A DNA stretch of 32,819 nucleotides from Streptomyces ficellus (lineage in GTDB: Bacteria > Actinomycetota > Actinomycetes > Streptomycetales > Streptomycetaceae), in NCBI RefSeq assembly GCF_030406405.1, contig NZ_JAUEPL010000062.1:1-32819 (forward strand), in the 5' to 3' direction. Both the position numbers and the translations under genes were made by a program. The stretch's first letter is position 1; each line of letters begins with the position of its first letter. This document shows positions 7,593 through 15,423 of the stretch, one piece after another. The notes under the pieces were generated by a model. The model saw only the letters and a program-made list of their open reading frames with translations, did not search any database and had not been told where the DNA came from.

Positions 7593-7627
7593 AACGCCCG
7601 CGCCCCCCGCTCGGGGGCGCGGGCGTT
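7593..7627. terminator. Bidirectional terminator between ilvE and the NCS1 permease gene
   Basis: AACGCCCGCGCCCCC (7593-7607) pairs perfectly over 15 bp with 7613-7627 around a 5-nt loop. It has A's before and T's after the stem, so it can serve both convergent transcripts. Confidence 0.88.
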
Positions 7628-7641
7628 CGCGTGGCCGCGCG

Positions 7642-9066
7642 TCAGGACGCGGCGGTCCCGGGTTCGGGCACCGCGGCCGGGGACGGCGCCTTGGACAGGG
7701 CCGTCAGCGCCGCGTACGCCACGCCGCCGACCAGGCCCGAGAGGATGAAGCTCAGGTCCACGCCGCCCGTCAGCGCCGGCAGCGGCCCCTCGTAGAGCGG
7801 GGTGGACACGGCGGCCAGGCCCACCGCCGCGCCCAGCGCCCAGGCGAGCGTGGCGCGCGGCTCCCAGCCGGCCCGGAACCAGTACACGCCGCCCTTGGCG
7901 CGCCGGTTGAAGACCTGGAGCGCCTCCGGGTCGTACGTACCGCCGCAGCGGAAGTGCCCCATCAGCGTGATGACCGCCCACGGCGTGCCGATCGCGGTCA
8001 GCAGCAGCACGAACGACGTCATCGCCGACTGCGCGTCCCACGCGAAGTGGCCCACGAAGACGAAGACCGTCGCGACGGCCGCGACCACCAGCGTGGCCAT
8101 CGCGCGCGTGGCGCGCGGCACGATCGCGTCGAGGTCGAGGCCCATCGAGTAGAGCATCAGGCCCGCGTTGCCCACCGACCCGGCGCTCGCCGCGATCAGC
8201 AGCGGCAGCAGGTACCAGGGCGCCGCCGTCGCGACCAGCGGCCCCGCGTAGTCGAGCCCGGCCCGCGCGGCCAGCGCCGTGAACGTACCGAAGAGCTGCG
8301 GCACCAGCAGGCCGAGGAAGAGGCCCACGCACGTCGCCCGCCACACCGCGCGCGTGCTGTGCCGCTCCGGCGAGACGTACCGCGTGTAGTCGCCGAGCAG
8401 CGTGATGAAGGCGACCGGCCCGCTCAGGCCCGCCGCCACGGCCGACAGCAGCCACGTCGGCCAGAAGGAGCCCAGCAGGTACGGGGTGTCCGGCGGCGGC
8501 GCGGTCGTGAAGTCGCCCGCGTACGCGAGGATGCCGAGCGCCAGCAGCAGCGTCATGCCGACCGCGAGGTACCGGCTGATCCGCAGCAGCAGCCGGTAGC
8601 CGTACACGGCGGCGACGACCGTACAGCCGGCGAGCAGTACGTACACGAGGGTGTGCGCCACGGGGCCGGTCGGCGTGCCGAAGAGCCGGGCGAGCGTCCC
8701 GAGCATCACGTCGCCGCCGATCCACAGCGTCAGCGCCGTGTACCCCAGGGACAGCAGCAGCCCGACCACCGATCCGACCAGCCTGCCGCGTACGCCGAAG
8801 AAGGCGCCGCTCGACGTCGACAGATTCGTCGCCGTGCGCAGGGAGACCAGCGCGAGCGGGGCGGTGACGGCGACGCCGACGACCGTTCCGACGACCACGG
8901 AGGTGACCGCCGGCCACAGACCGAGCCCGAAGGACACCGGCAGCCAGCCGAAGACGATCACGCCGAGGCACAGATTGGAGCCCAGCAGGATCGAGATGAG
9001 GTCACGCGGCCCGCTGGTGCGTTCCGCTTCCGCGATCGTGTCGACTCCGCGCTGTTCCATCGGCAT
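7642..9066 (-). CDS. NCS1-family purine/cytosine permease
   Basis: A 474-residue, strongly hydrophobic protein with about twelve membrane helices, typical of the nucleobase:cation symporter-1 family that imports cytosine, purines, allantoin, hydantoins or thiamine precursors. The N-terminal cytoplasmic segment RGVDTIAEAERTSGPRDLISI leads into helix 1 (LGSNLCLGVIVFGWLPVSFG), with the family-like Asn. A central loop, FITLLGDYTRYVSPER, matches the GDYTRY motif of cytosine/purine permeases. ATG 9066 is chosen because GGGAG precedes it by 7 nt; an upstream TTG at 9111 lacks a site. It diverges from the urease genes across about 130 bp, suggesting a nitrogen-source transporter coregulated with urea metabolism. 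The substrate cannot be read from sequence. Confidence 0.85.
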   Translation of the reverse strand: MPMEQRGVDTIAEAERTSGPRDLISILLGSNLCLGVIVFGWLPVSFGLGLWPAVTSVVVGTVVGVAVTAPLALVSLRTATNLSTSSGAFFGVRGRLVGSVVGLLLSLGYTALTLWIGGDVMLGTLARLFGTPTGPVAHTLVYVLLAGCTVVAAVYGYRLLLRISRYLAVGMTLLLALGILAYAGDFTTAPPPDTPYLLGSFWPTWLLSAVAAGLSGPVAFITLLGDYTRYVSPERHSTRAVWRATCVGLFLGLLVPQLFGTFTALAARAGLDYAGPLVATAAPWYLLPLLIAASAGSVGNAGLMLYSMGLDLDAIVPRATRAMATLVVAAVATVFVFVGHFAWDAQSAMTSFVLLLTAIGTPWAVITLMGHFRCGGTYDPEALQVFNRRAKGGVYWFRAGWEPRATLAWALGAAVGLAAVSTPLYEGPLPALTGGVDLSFILSGLVGGVAYAALTALSKAPSPAAVPEPGTAAS

Positions 9067-9142
9067 GGGCGCTCTCCCGCTCTGCTCGTCGACTTTTAGA
9101 GTAACGCTCAATGTGACCCACGCCTTACGATCCAGTCAATCT

Positions 9143-9171
9143 TTTCCGTCGAGGAATCTTGTGGTTAGAGT
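9143..9171 (+). promoter_or_regulatory. Putative promoter for the urease genes
   Basis: TTTCCG (9143-9148) and TAGAGT (9166-9171) have 17-bp spacing, with transcription expected about 20 nt before GTG 9199. The -10 is good and the -35 matches TTGACG at four positions. A weaker divergent -35-like TTGACT lies on the minus strand at 9139-9134. Confidence 0.4.
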
Positions 9172-9198
9172 GGTGTTCAAACAGGAAGGTGTGGTGAC

Positions 9199-9912
9199 GT
9201 GCGACTGACCCCCACGGAACGCGACCGGCTGCTGATCTTCGGCGCCGCCGAGCTCGCCCGGGCCCGCCGGGCCCGTGGCCTGAGGCTCAATGTCCCGGAG
9301 GCGACCGCCCTCATCGCGGACACCGTCTGCGAGGCGGCCCGCGACGGGCGGCGCCTCGCCGAGGCGATCGAGGCGGCCCGCTCGGTGCTCGGCCCCGACG
9401 ACGTCCTGCCGGGCGTCGCGGACGTCGTGACCGAGGTGCACGTGGAGGCCGTCTTCGACGACGGCTCACGGCTCGCGGTGGTCAGCGACCCCATCGGCGG
9501 CGGCCACCAGGAGAGCGACGCGCCCGGCGCCCTGCTGCCCGGCCCCGGCCGCGCCTACGCCGAGCGGGAACCGGAGACCACGCTGACCGTGCGGAACACC
9601 GCCGCCGTCCCCGTCAGCGTCACCTCCCACTTCCACTTCTTCGAGGCCAACCCGCGCCTGAGGTTCGACCGGGCCGCCGCGTACGGCATGCGGCTGTGCA
9701 TCCCGGCCGGCTCGTCCCTGCGCTTCGACCCGGGCGGCGAGGCCGAGGTCGGCCTGGTCCCCATCGGCGGCGACCGGATCGCGATCGGCTTCGCCGGCCT
9801 GGTCGACGGCCCGCTGGACGCGCCCGGCGCGAAGGCGGAAGCACTGCGCAGGGCCGCGGCCTGCGGCTACCTCGGCGTGCCGGGAACGACTGAGCAGGAG
9901 GTCGAGCGATGA
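9199..9912 (+). CDS. ureAB: Urease gamma-beta fusion subunit
   Basis: Two structural urease subunits in one 237-residue chain. Residues 1 to about 100 are UreA-like (MRLTPTERDRLLIFGAAELA, then LNVPEATALIADTVCEAARDG). Residues about 105-230 are UreB-like, with LTVRNTAAVPVSVTSHFHFF, NPRLRFDRAAAYGMRL and the following IPAGSSLRFDPGG. Such fusions are known in several bacteria; in the assembled enzyme they pair with the alpha subunit carrying the nickel site. GTG 9199 has AGGAAGG (9183-9189) 9 nt upstream. Its stop overlaps the ureC start (ATGA), indicating translational coupling. No ureD, E, F or G gene is in the window, so nickel loading would need accessory proteins encoded elsewhere. Confidence 0.95.
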   Translation: MRLTPTERDRLLIFGAAELARARRARGLRLNVPEATALIADTVCEAARDGRRLAEAIEAARSVLGPDDVLPGVADVVTEVHVEAVFDDGSRLAVVSDPIGGGHQESDAPGALLPGPGRAYAEREPETTLTVRNTAAVPVSVTSHFHFFEANPRLRFDRAAAYGMRLCIPAGSSLRFDPGGEAEVGLVPIGGDRIAIGFAGLVDGPLDAPGAKAEALRRAAACGYLGVPGTTEQEVER

Positions 9913-11630
9913 GCCGCCCCGGAGGCCACCCCGCCGCAGCGCGCCGCCTCACCCCGTACGAGTACGCATCGGTGCACGGCCCGCGCGCGGGCGACCGCGT
10001 CCGGCTCGGCGACTCGGGCCTGACCGTCCGGGTCGAGTCGGACGCCCAGAAGCCGGGGGAGGAGTTCCTCGCCGGCTTCGGCAAGACGGCCCGCGACGGG
10101 CTGCACCTCAAGGCGGCGGCCGTCCGCGAGACGTGCGACGTCGTCGTGAGCAACGTTCTTCTCATCGACGCCGTGCAGGGCATCCGCAAGGTGTCCATCG
10201 GCATCCGCGAGGGCCGCATCCACGCCATCGGGCGCGCCGGGAACCCCGACACCCTCGACGGCGTCGACGTCGTCGTCGGCACGGGCACCAGCATCGTCTC
10301 CGGCGAGGGGCTGATCGCCACGGCCGGGGCCGTCGACACCCACGTACACCTGCTGTCGCCGCGCATCATGGAGGCCTCGCTCGCCTCCGGCGTCACCACG
10401 ATCATCGGCCAGGAGTTCGGCCCCGTGTGGGGCGTGGGCGTCAACTCGCCCTGGGCGCTGCGGCACGCGTTCAACGCCTTCGACGCCTGGCCGGTCAACA
10501 TCGGCTTCCTCGGCCGTGGTTCGTCCTCGCACCAGGCGCCTTTGATCGAGGCGCTCGCCGAGGGCGGGGCCTCCGGTTTCAAGGTCCACGAGGACATGGG
10601 CGCGCACACCCGGGCCCTGGACACGGCGCTGCGGGTGGCCGAGGAGTACGACGTCCAGGTTGCCCTGCACAGCGACGGCCTCAACGAGTGCCTGTCGGTC
10701 GAGGACACGCTCAAGGTGCTGGAGGGCCGGACCATCCACGCCTTCCACATCGAGGGCTGCGGCGGCGGCCACGTCCCCAACGTCCTGAAGATGGCGGGCG
10801 TCCCCAACGTCATCGGCTCCTCCACCAACCCCACCCTCCCCTTCGGGCGGGACGCGGTCGCCGAGCACTACGGAATGATCGTCTCCGTCCACGACCTCAA
10901 GACCGACCTGCCCGGCGACGCGGCCATGGCCCGCGACCGGATCAGGGAAGGCACGATGGGCGCGGAGGACGTCCTGCACGACCTCGGCGCGATCGGCATC
11001 ACGTCGTCGGACGCGCAGGGCATGGGAAGGGCCGGCGAGACCGTACGCCGGACCTTCGCCATGGCCGGGAAGATGAAGGCCGAGCTCGGCCCCTTGGAGG
11101 GCGACGGGGACGGCGACGACAACGCGCGCGTCCTGCGCTACATGGCCAAGCTGACCATCAACCCGGCGATCGCCCACGGCCTCGCGCACGAGGTCGGCTC
11201 GATCGAGGTCGGCAAGCTCGCCGACATCGTGCTGTGGCGCCCGGAGTTCTTCGGCGCGAAGCCGCAGCTCGTGCTGAAGTCCGGCTTCCCGGCGTACGGG
11301 GTCGTGGGCGACCCCAACGCCGCCACCGACACCTGCGAACCGCTGGTCCTCGGGCCGCAGTTCGGCGCGTTCGGGGCCACGGCCGCCGACATCTCGGTGG
11401 CGTTCGTCTCGGGCGCCGCCGCGCAGGCGGGCAACGACCTGATGCCCACCCGCCGCCGCCGGGTCGCCGTGCGCGGCACGCGCGGCATCGGGCCGGGCGA
11501 CCTGCTCCTCAACTCCCGTATCGGCGACGTCGCGGTGGACGCCCGCACCGGGCTGGTCACGCTCGACGGCGAGCCGGTCCGCTCGGACCCGGCCGACTCC
11601 GTCTCCCTCAACCGCCTCTACTTCCTGTGA
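9909..11630 (+). CDS. ureC: Urease alpha (catalytic) subunit, flap cysteine replaced by valine
   Basis: Nickel amidohydrolase subunit that splits urea to ammonia and carbamate; 573 residues, normal length. Nickel ligands are present: DTHVH (His145, His147), the carbamylated lysine in GFKVHED (Lys225), ALHSD (His254), HIEGCGGGH (His280) and SSDAQGMGR (Asp368). The mobile flap differs from the usual MVCHHL: here it reads MIVSVHDLK. An ungapped match to the Klebsiella sequence as I remember it puts Val327 at the Cys319 position while the catalytic His (His328) stays. The start codon overlaps the ureAB stop. The C-terminus SVSLNRLYFL is close to the canonical RYFLF-type end. Accessory genes are absent nearby. 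This lineage may be a second, divergent urease, and activity on urea is likely but not certain. Confidence 0.93.
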   Translation: MSRPGGHPAAARRLTPYEYASVHGPRAGDRVRLGDSGLTVRVESDAQKPGEEFLAGFGKTARDGLHLKAAAVRETCDVVVSNVLLIDAVQGIRKVSIGIREGRIHAIGRAGNPDTLDGVDVVVGTGTSIVSGEGLIATAGAVDTHVHLLSPRIMEASLASGVTTIIGQEFGPVWGVGVNSPWALRHAFNAFDAWPVNIGFLGRGSSSHQAPLIEALAEGGASGFKVHEDMGAHTRALDTALRVAEEYDVQVALHSDGLNECLSVEDTLKVLEGRTIHAFHIEGCGGGHVPNVLKMAGVPNVIGSSTNPTLPFGRDAVAEHYGMIVSVHDLKTDLPGDAAMARDRIREGTMGAEDVLHDLGAIGITSSDAQGMGRAGETVRRTFAMAGKMKAELGPLEGDGDGDDNARVLRYMAKLTINPAIAHGLAHEVGSIEVGKLADIVLWRPEFFGAKPQLVLKSGFPAYGVVGDPNAATDTCEPLVLGPQFGAFGATAADISVAFVSGAAAQAGNDLMPTRRRRVAVRGTRGIGPGDLLLNSRIGDVAVDARTGLVTLDGEPVRSDPADSVSLNRLYFL

Positions 11631-11655
11631 AGTACCTCCTGTGAAGGACTACGCG

Positions 11656-12666
11656 ATGTTCCGCATGCCCGCCGAATGGGCCCCGCACGAGCGCACCTGG
11701 ATGGCCTGGCCGGGCCCCAACCCGACGTTCACCAACGACGACGAGCTGGCCGAGGCGCGTACGGCCTGGGCGTCGGTCGCCCGCGCCGTACGCCGCTTCG
11801 AGCCGGTGACGATGGTCGTCGCCCCGGGTGACACCGCCTGCGCCCGTGAGTTCCTCGGCCCGGACATCGACCTGGTCGAGCGGGACCTGGACGACGCGTG
11901 GATGCGTGACATCGGCCCCACCTTCGTCACGAACGGCCGCGAACTGGCCGCGGTCGACTGGGTGTTCAACGGCTGGGGCGCGGCCGACTGGGCGCGCTGG
12001 GAGCATGATGCGAAGATCGCCCGCCATGTCGCGGACCTCGCCGGCGTCCCGGTACTGAGCAGCGCCCTCGTCAACGAGGGCGGCGCCATCCACGTCGACG
12101 GCGAGGGTACGGTCCTGCTCACCGACACGGTGCAGCTCGGCCCGGAGCGCAACCCGGAGTGGACCCGCGAGCAGGTCGAGGCGGAGATCCACGCCAAGCT
12201 CGGCACCACCAAGGCGATCTGGCTGCCGCGCGGCCTGACCGGCGACTACGGCATGTACGGCACGCGCGGCCACGTCGACATCGTCGCCGCCTTCGCCCGC
12301 CCCGGCGTCGTCGTCGCCCACACCCAGCCGGACCCGTCCCACCCGGACCACGAGCTGTGCAAGGCCAACGTGGACCTGCTGCGCAAGCAGACGGACGCGA
12401 AGGGCCGCCGCCTGGAGGTCGTGGAGGTGCCCGCCCCGACCGTCCTCCAGGAGGACGGCGAGTGGGTCGACTACTCCTACATCAACCACTACCTCTGCAA
12501 CGGCGGCGTGGTCCTGTGCGCCTTCGACGACCCCCGCGACGAGATCGCGGCCGGTATCTTCCGCCGCCTCTTCCCCGACCGCACGGTGACCCTGGTCGAC
12601 GCCCGCACGATCTTCGCCGGCGGCGGCGGCATCCACTGCATCACCCAGCAGCAGCCCAGGGTCTGA
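11656..12666 (+). CDS. Agmatine deiminase family protein (PAD-type amidinohydrolase)
   Basis: A 336-residue member of the guanidino-group-modifying superfamily. Agmatine deiminases convert agmatine to N-carbamoylputrescine and ammonia; relatives act on peptidylarginine or other guanidines. Start: ATG 11656 is preceded by GAAGGA (11643-11648) at 7 nt, so it is preferred over the in-frame GTG at 11641. The N-terminus is typical, MFRMPAEWAPHERTWMAWPG. The catalytic set is present: DDAWMRDIGP, NEGGAIHVDGEG, the GTRGHVDIV histidine/aspartate, and the nucleophile in GGGGIHCITQQQP (Cys328). The gene starts 26 nt after ureC, so it is probably cotranscribed with urease; ammonia release from guanidino compounds and urea would then be linked. 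Substrate is inferred from family only. Confidence 0.9.
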   Translation: MFRMPAEWAPHERTWMAWPGPNPTFTNDDELAEARTAWASVARAVRRFEPVTMVVAPGDTACAREFLGPDIDLVERDLDDAWMRDIGPTFVTNGRELAAVDWVFNGWGAADWARWEHDAKIARHVADLAGVPVLSSALVNEGGAIHVDGEGTVLLTDTVQLGPERNPEWTREQVEAEIHAKLGTTKAIWLPRGLTGDYGMYGTRGHVDIVAAFARPGVVVAHTQPDPSHPDHELCKANVDLLRKQTDAKGRRLEVVEVPAPTVLQEDGEWVDYSYINHYLCNGGVVLCAFDDPRDEIAAGIFRRLFPDRTVTLVDARTIFAGGGGIHCITQQQPRV

Positions 12667-12689
12667 GGGCGATCAGGTACAACGTACGA

Positions 12690-13307
12690 GTGAGCGAACC
12701 CCGTACGACACCGGCAGCGCGGCGGCGCAACGCGCCGCCGCGTGAAGAGGTCCTGGCCGCCGCCATGGCGACCATCGCCGAGCGCGGGCTCGAAGGGCTG
12801 ACCATGGCGGGGCTCGGCCGGGAGGTCGGGATGAGCAGTGGGCACCTGCTCTACTACTTCCGCACCAAGGACGAGCTGCTGCTCCAGACCCTGGAGTGGA
12901 GCGAGGGCCGCCTCGGGGCCGAGCGCAGCGCGCTGCTGTCGCGGCAGGCCACACCGGTGCGCGAGCGGCTGGCGGCGTACGTCGATCTGTACGTGCCCGA
13001 CGGCCCCCGCGACCCGCACTGGACGCTCTGGCTGGAGGTGTGGAACCGGTCGCAGAACGCCGACGACGACGCCCGCGCCCGGCAGGCCGCCATCGAGGGC
13101 GCCTGGCACCGCGACCTGGTCGCCCTGCTCGCCGAGGGCATATCGCGCGGCGAGCTGCGCGCCGTCGACCCCGACAAGTTCGCGGCGCGGCTGCGCGCCC
13201 TGCTGGACGGCTTCAGCGTCCATGTCGCGGTCGGTATCCCGGGCACGGGCCGCGCGGCGGTCCTGGCGCACGTGCGCGAGTTCATCGAGGACACCCTCGT
13301 TCCCTGA
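12690..13307 (+). CDS. TetR-family transcriptional regulator
   Basis: A 205-residue one-domain regulator. The N-terminal helix-turn-helix spans roughly residues 20-65 and shows the TetR pattern: LAAAMATIAERGLEGLTMAG, LGREVGMSSGHLLYYFRTKD (recognition helix), ELLLQTLEWSE. The C-terminal part is an all-helical ligand/dimer domain (WLEVWNRSQNADDDARARQA, KFAARLRALLDGF) close to BetI/PsrA-like members. Start is GTG 12690, 23 nt after the agmatine deiminase gene; the ribosome site is weak (GGGCGATCAGG), fitting translation in the same operon. It probably controls the urease-deiminase operon and possibly the divergent permease in response to a small ligand; that assignment rests on position only. 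Confidence 0.88.
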   Translation: MSEPRTTPAARRRNAPPREEVLAAAMATIAERGLEGLTMAGLGREVGMSSGHLLYYFRTKDELLLQTLEWSEGRLGAERSALLSRQATPVRERLAAYVDLYVPDGPRDPHWTLWLEVWNRSQNADDDARARQAAIEGAWHRDLVALLAEGISRGELRAVDPDKFAARLRALLDGFSVHVAVGIPGTGRAAVLAHVREFIEDTLVP

Positions 13308-13436
13308 CGCGCGCCGCCCCCGCGGCCCTGTGCCGGGCGCACCCCGCGGGGCCGGTCCCTGGGCCGGTTTCAGGGGGTGCGCCCGCATGGTGAGATTCCG
13401 GTCCACGGGCGTTCCCATCTGTGGCAGACTGCCCGC

Positions 13437-13493
13437 GTGCTTGCTACCGCCATGATTATGGGCAGCAGCGCGCCGGTCCGCAGTGACCACTGA
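13437..13493 (+). CDS. Candidate 18-residue leader peptide of citramalate synthase
   Basis: GTG 13437 to TGA 13493 encodes VLATAMIMGSSAPVRSDH. It contains Ile (ATT) between two Met codons plus CTT, GCT and AGT, codons scarce in neighbouring genes. It has no ribosome site; CAGACT at 13425-13430 resembles a -10 whose start point would fall on the GTG, so a leaderless message is possible. Its stop lies inside one arm of the hairpin at 13487-13520, the geometry expected for ribosome-controlled attenuation. Seen directly: frame and structures. Inferred: function. Confidence 0.4.
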   Translation: MLATAMIMGSSAPVRSDH

Positions 13494-13520
13494 CTCGCGG
13501 CAGAACCCCCGCGGCAGTGG
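13481..13520 (+). promoter_or_regulatory. Mutually exclusive leader hairpins before cimA
   Basis: CCACTG (13487-13492) can pair with CAGTGG (13515-13520) around an inner CGCGG/CCGCG stem (13496-13500 with 13509-13513). The same left arm can instead fold locally, CAGTG (13481-13485) with CACTG (13488-13492). Alternative pairing over the leader stop codon is typical of attenuators. The rest of 13308-13436 holds GC-rich sequence with no recognised gene. Confidence 0.45.
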
Positions 13521-13544
13521 ACACCGTGTCTCAGACCCGCGCGC

Positions 13545-13580
13545 AGACCTCTCGCACCCGCGAGGGGTCTTTTCGTTTTC
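13545..13580 (+). terminator. Intrinsic terminator in the cimA leader (attenuator)
   Basis: An 11-bp stem (13545-13555 with 13560-13570, one U-G pair, loop ACCC) is followed by TTTTCGTTTTC. A U-rich tract is rare in this GC-rich genome, which strengthens the call. It lies 95 nt before the cimA ATG and after the TetR gene by more than 230 nt, so it is better explained as an attenuator than as the TetR terminator. Confidence 0.65.
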
Positions 13581-13674
13581 CGGCCCCACCCCGGCCGGGA
13601 ACGGCGGCGCGCGAGAATGGGGGCAAGTGGAGCCAGCCTTCCCGGAGCCACGTCCGACAGGAGCCAACACAGTC

Positions 13675-15306
13675 ATGACCACGGAGACCGACAGTCTTCA
13701 CGTCGAAGCCGCCGACGCCGCCGACGACAGCTTCCACGTCTTCGACACCACGCTGCGCGACGGCGCCCAGCGCGAGGGCATCAACCTCACCGTCGCCGAC
13801 AAGCTGACCATCGCCCGGCACCTGGACGACTTCGGCGTCGGCTTCATCGAGGGCGGCTGGCCCGGCGCCAACCCGCGCGACACCGAGTTCTTCGCCCGCG
13901 CCAGGAACGAGATCCGCTTCCAGCACGCCCAGCTCGTCGCCTTCGGCGCCACCCGCCGCGCCGGCTCCACCGCCGCCGAGGACCCGCAGGTCAAGGCGCT
14001 CCTCGACTCCGGCGCCCCGGTCATCACGCTCGTCGCCAAAGCCCACGACCGCCATGTCGAGCTGGCGCTGCGCACCACCCTCGACGAGAACATCGCGATG
14101 GTCCGCGACACCGTGAGCCACCTCCGCGAGCAGGGCCGGCGCGTCTTCGTCGACTGCGAGCACTTCTTCGACGGCTACAAGGCGAACCCGGAGTACGCCA
14201 AGTCCGTCGTCCGCGCCGCGTACGACGCCGGGGCCGACGTCGTGATCCTCTGCGACACCAACGGCGGCATGCTCCCCGCCCAGGTCCAGGCCGTGGTCTC
14301 CACCGTGCTGGCCGACACCGGCGCCCGCCTCGGCATCCACGCCCAGGACGACACCGGCTGCGCGGTCGCCAACACCCTCGCCGCCGTCGACGCGGGCGCC
14401 ACGCACGTCCAGTGCACCGCCAACGGCTACGGCGAGCGCGTCGGCAACGCCAACCTCTTCCCGGTCGTCGCCGCGCTGGAGCTCAAGTACGGCCGCAAGA
14501 TCCTCCCCGAGGGCGCGCTCGCCGAGATGACCCGCATCTCGCACGCCATCGCCGAGGTGGTCAACCTGACCCCCTCCACCCACCAGCCGTACGTCGGTGT
14601 CTCCGCCTTCGCCCACAAGGCCGGGCTCCACGCCTCCGCGATCAAGGTCGACCCCGACCTCTACCAGCACATCGACCCCGAACTGGTCGGCAACACCATG
14701 CGGATGCTCGTCTCCGACATGGCCGGCCGCGCCTCCATCGAGCTCAAGGGCAAGGAGCTCGGCGTCGACCTCGGCGGCGACCGCGAGCTGGTCGGCCGGG
14801 TGGTCGAGCGCGTCAAGGAGCGCGAGCTCCAGGGCTACACCTACGAGGCCGCCGACGCCTCCTTCGAGCTGCTGCTGCGCGCCGAGGCCGAGGGCCGCGC
14901 GCGCCGCTACTTCCGTACGGAGTCCTGGCGCGCGATCGTCGAGGACCGCCCCGACGGCACCCACGCCAATGAGGCCACCGTCAAGCTGTGGGCCAAGGGC
15001 GAGCGGATCGTCGCCACCGCCGAGGGCAATGGCCCGGTCAACGCCCTGGACCTCGCCATGCGCGCGGGTCTGGAGCGGATCTACCCGCAGCTCGCCAAGC
15101 TGGAGCTGGTGGACTACAAGGTCCGCATCCTGGAGGGCAAGCACGGCACCCAGTCCACGACCCGGGTACTGATCACGACGACCGACGGCGAGGGCGAGTG
15201 GTCGACGGTCGGCGTCGGCGAGAACGTCATCGCCGCCTCCTGGCAGGCCCTGGAGGACGCGTACACCTACGGCCTGCTGCGGGCGGGCGTCGACCCGGCG
15301 GAGTAA
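13675..15306 (+). CDS. cimA: (R)-citramalate synthase
   Basis: Condenses pyruvate and acetyl-CoA to citramalate, giving 2-oxobutyrate for isoleucine without threonine. The product has 543 residues, the CimA length, in the 2-isopropylmalate/homocitrate synthase family. ATG 13675 has AGGAG (13659-13663) upstream; in-frame sequence before it is the leader. The TIM-barrel starts FDTTLRDGAQREGINLTV, with the CimA-typical FIEGGWPGANPRDTEFF and metal-binding IHAQDDTGCAVANTL, and CTANGYGERVGNANL. The C-terminal third holds the LeuA-type dimeric regulatory domain (GNGPVNALDLAMR, VDYKVRILEGKHGTQSTTRV), the site of end-product inhibition in the family. It works with leuB and ilvE in this window. Substrate preference for pyruvate over 2-oxoisovalerate follows from family resemblance. 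Confidence 0.92.
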   Translation: MTTETDSLHVEAADAADDSFHVFDTTLRDGAQREGINLTVADKLTIARHLDDFGVGFIEGGWPGANPRDTEFFARARNEIRFQHAQLVAFGATRRAGSTAAEDPQVKALLDSGAPVITLVAKAHDRHVELALRTTLDENIAMVRDTVSHLREQGRRVFVDCEHFFDGYKANPEYAKSVVRAAYDAGADVVILCDTNGGMLPAQVQAVVSTVLADTGARLGIHAQDDTGCAVANTLAAVDAGATHVQCTANGYGERVGNANLFPVVAALELKYGRKILPEGALAEMTRISHAIAEVVNLTPSTHQPYVGVSAFAHKAGLHASAIKVDPDLYQHIDPELVGNTMRMLVSDMAGRASIELKGKELGVDLGGDRELVGRVVERVKERELQGYTYEAADASFELLLRAEAEGRARRYFRTESWRAIVEDRPDGTHANEATVKLWAKGERIVATAEGNGPVNALDLAMRAGLERIYPQLAKLELVDYKVRILEGKHGTQSTTRVLITTTDGEGEWSTVGVGENVIAASWQALEDAYTYGLLRAGVDPAE

Positions 15307-15376
15307 GAGCCGAGTAACCGGCGGAGTAAGAGCCGAGAAGAGGAGTAGGAGCGGAGCAAGAGGAGTAGGAGCGGAG
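15295..15376. repeat. Two tandem direct repeats at the cimA 3' end
   Basis: A 20-bp unit (CCGGCGGAGTAAGAGCCGAG) occurs at 15295-15314, where it contains the cimA stop, and again at 15318-15337 (period 23). It is followed by a 19-bp unit (AAGAGGAGTAGGAGCGGAG) at 15338-15356 and 15358-15376 (period 20). The tract is purine-rich on the plus strand and carries several stop-like and ribosome-site-like triplets. Replication slippage is the simple explanation. Confidence 0.9.
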
Positions 15377-15423
15377 ACACCGGGCTATGTCCCGATTGCT
15401 CCATTTGGGGTAGCTTCGATGGT

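Noticed and set aside
7208..9099. Long open frames on both strands (plus 7267-9099, minus 7208-8971) around the permease gene
   Set aside because: They run through a strong terminator and are out of phase with the clear membrane protein frame.
9867..11189. 440-residue minus-strand frame opposite ureC
   Set aside because: Antisense shadow of ureC with low-complexity composition.
13531..15144. 537-residue minus-strand frame opposite cimA
   Set aside because: Val/Gly/Asp-rich shadow; cimA motifs are unambiguous on the plus strand.
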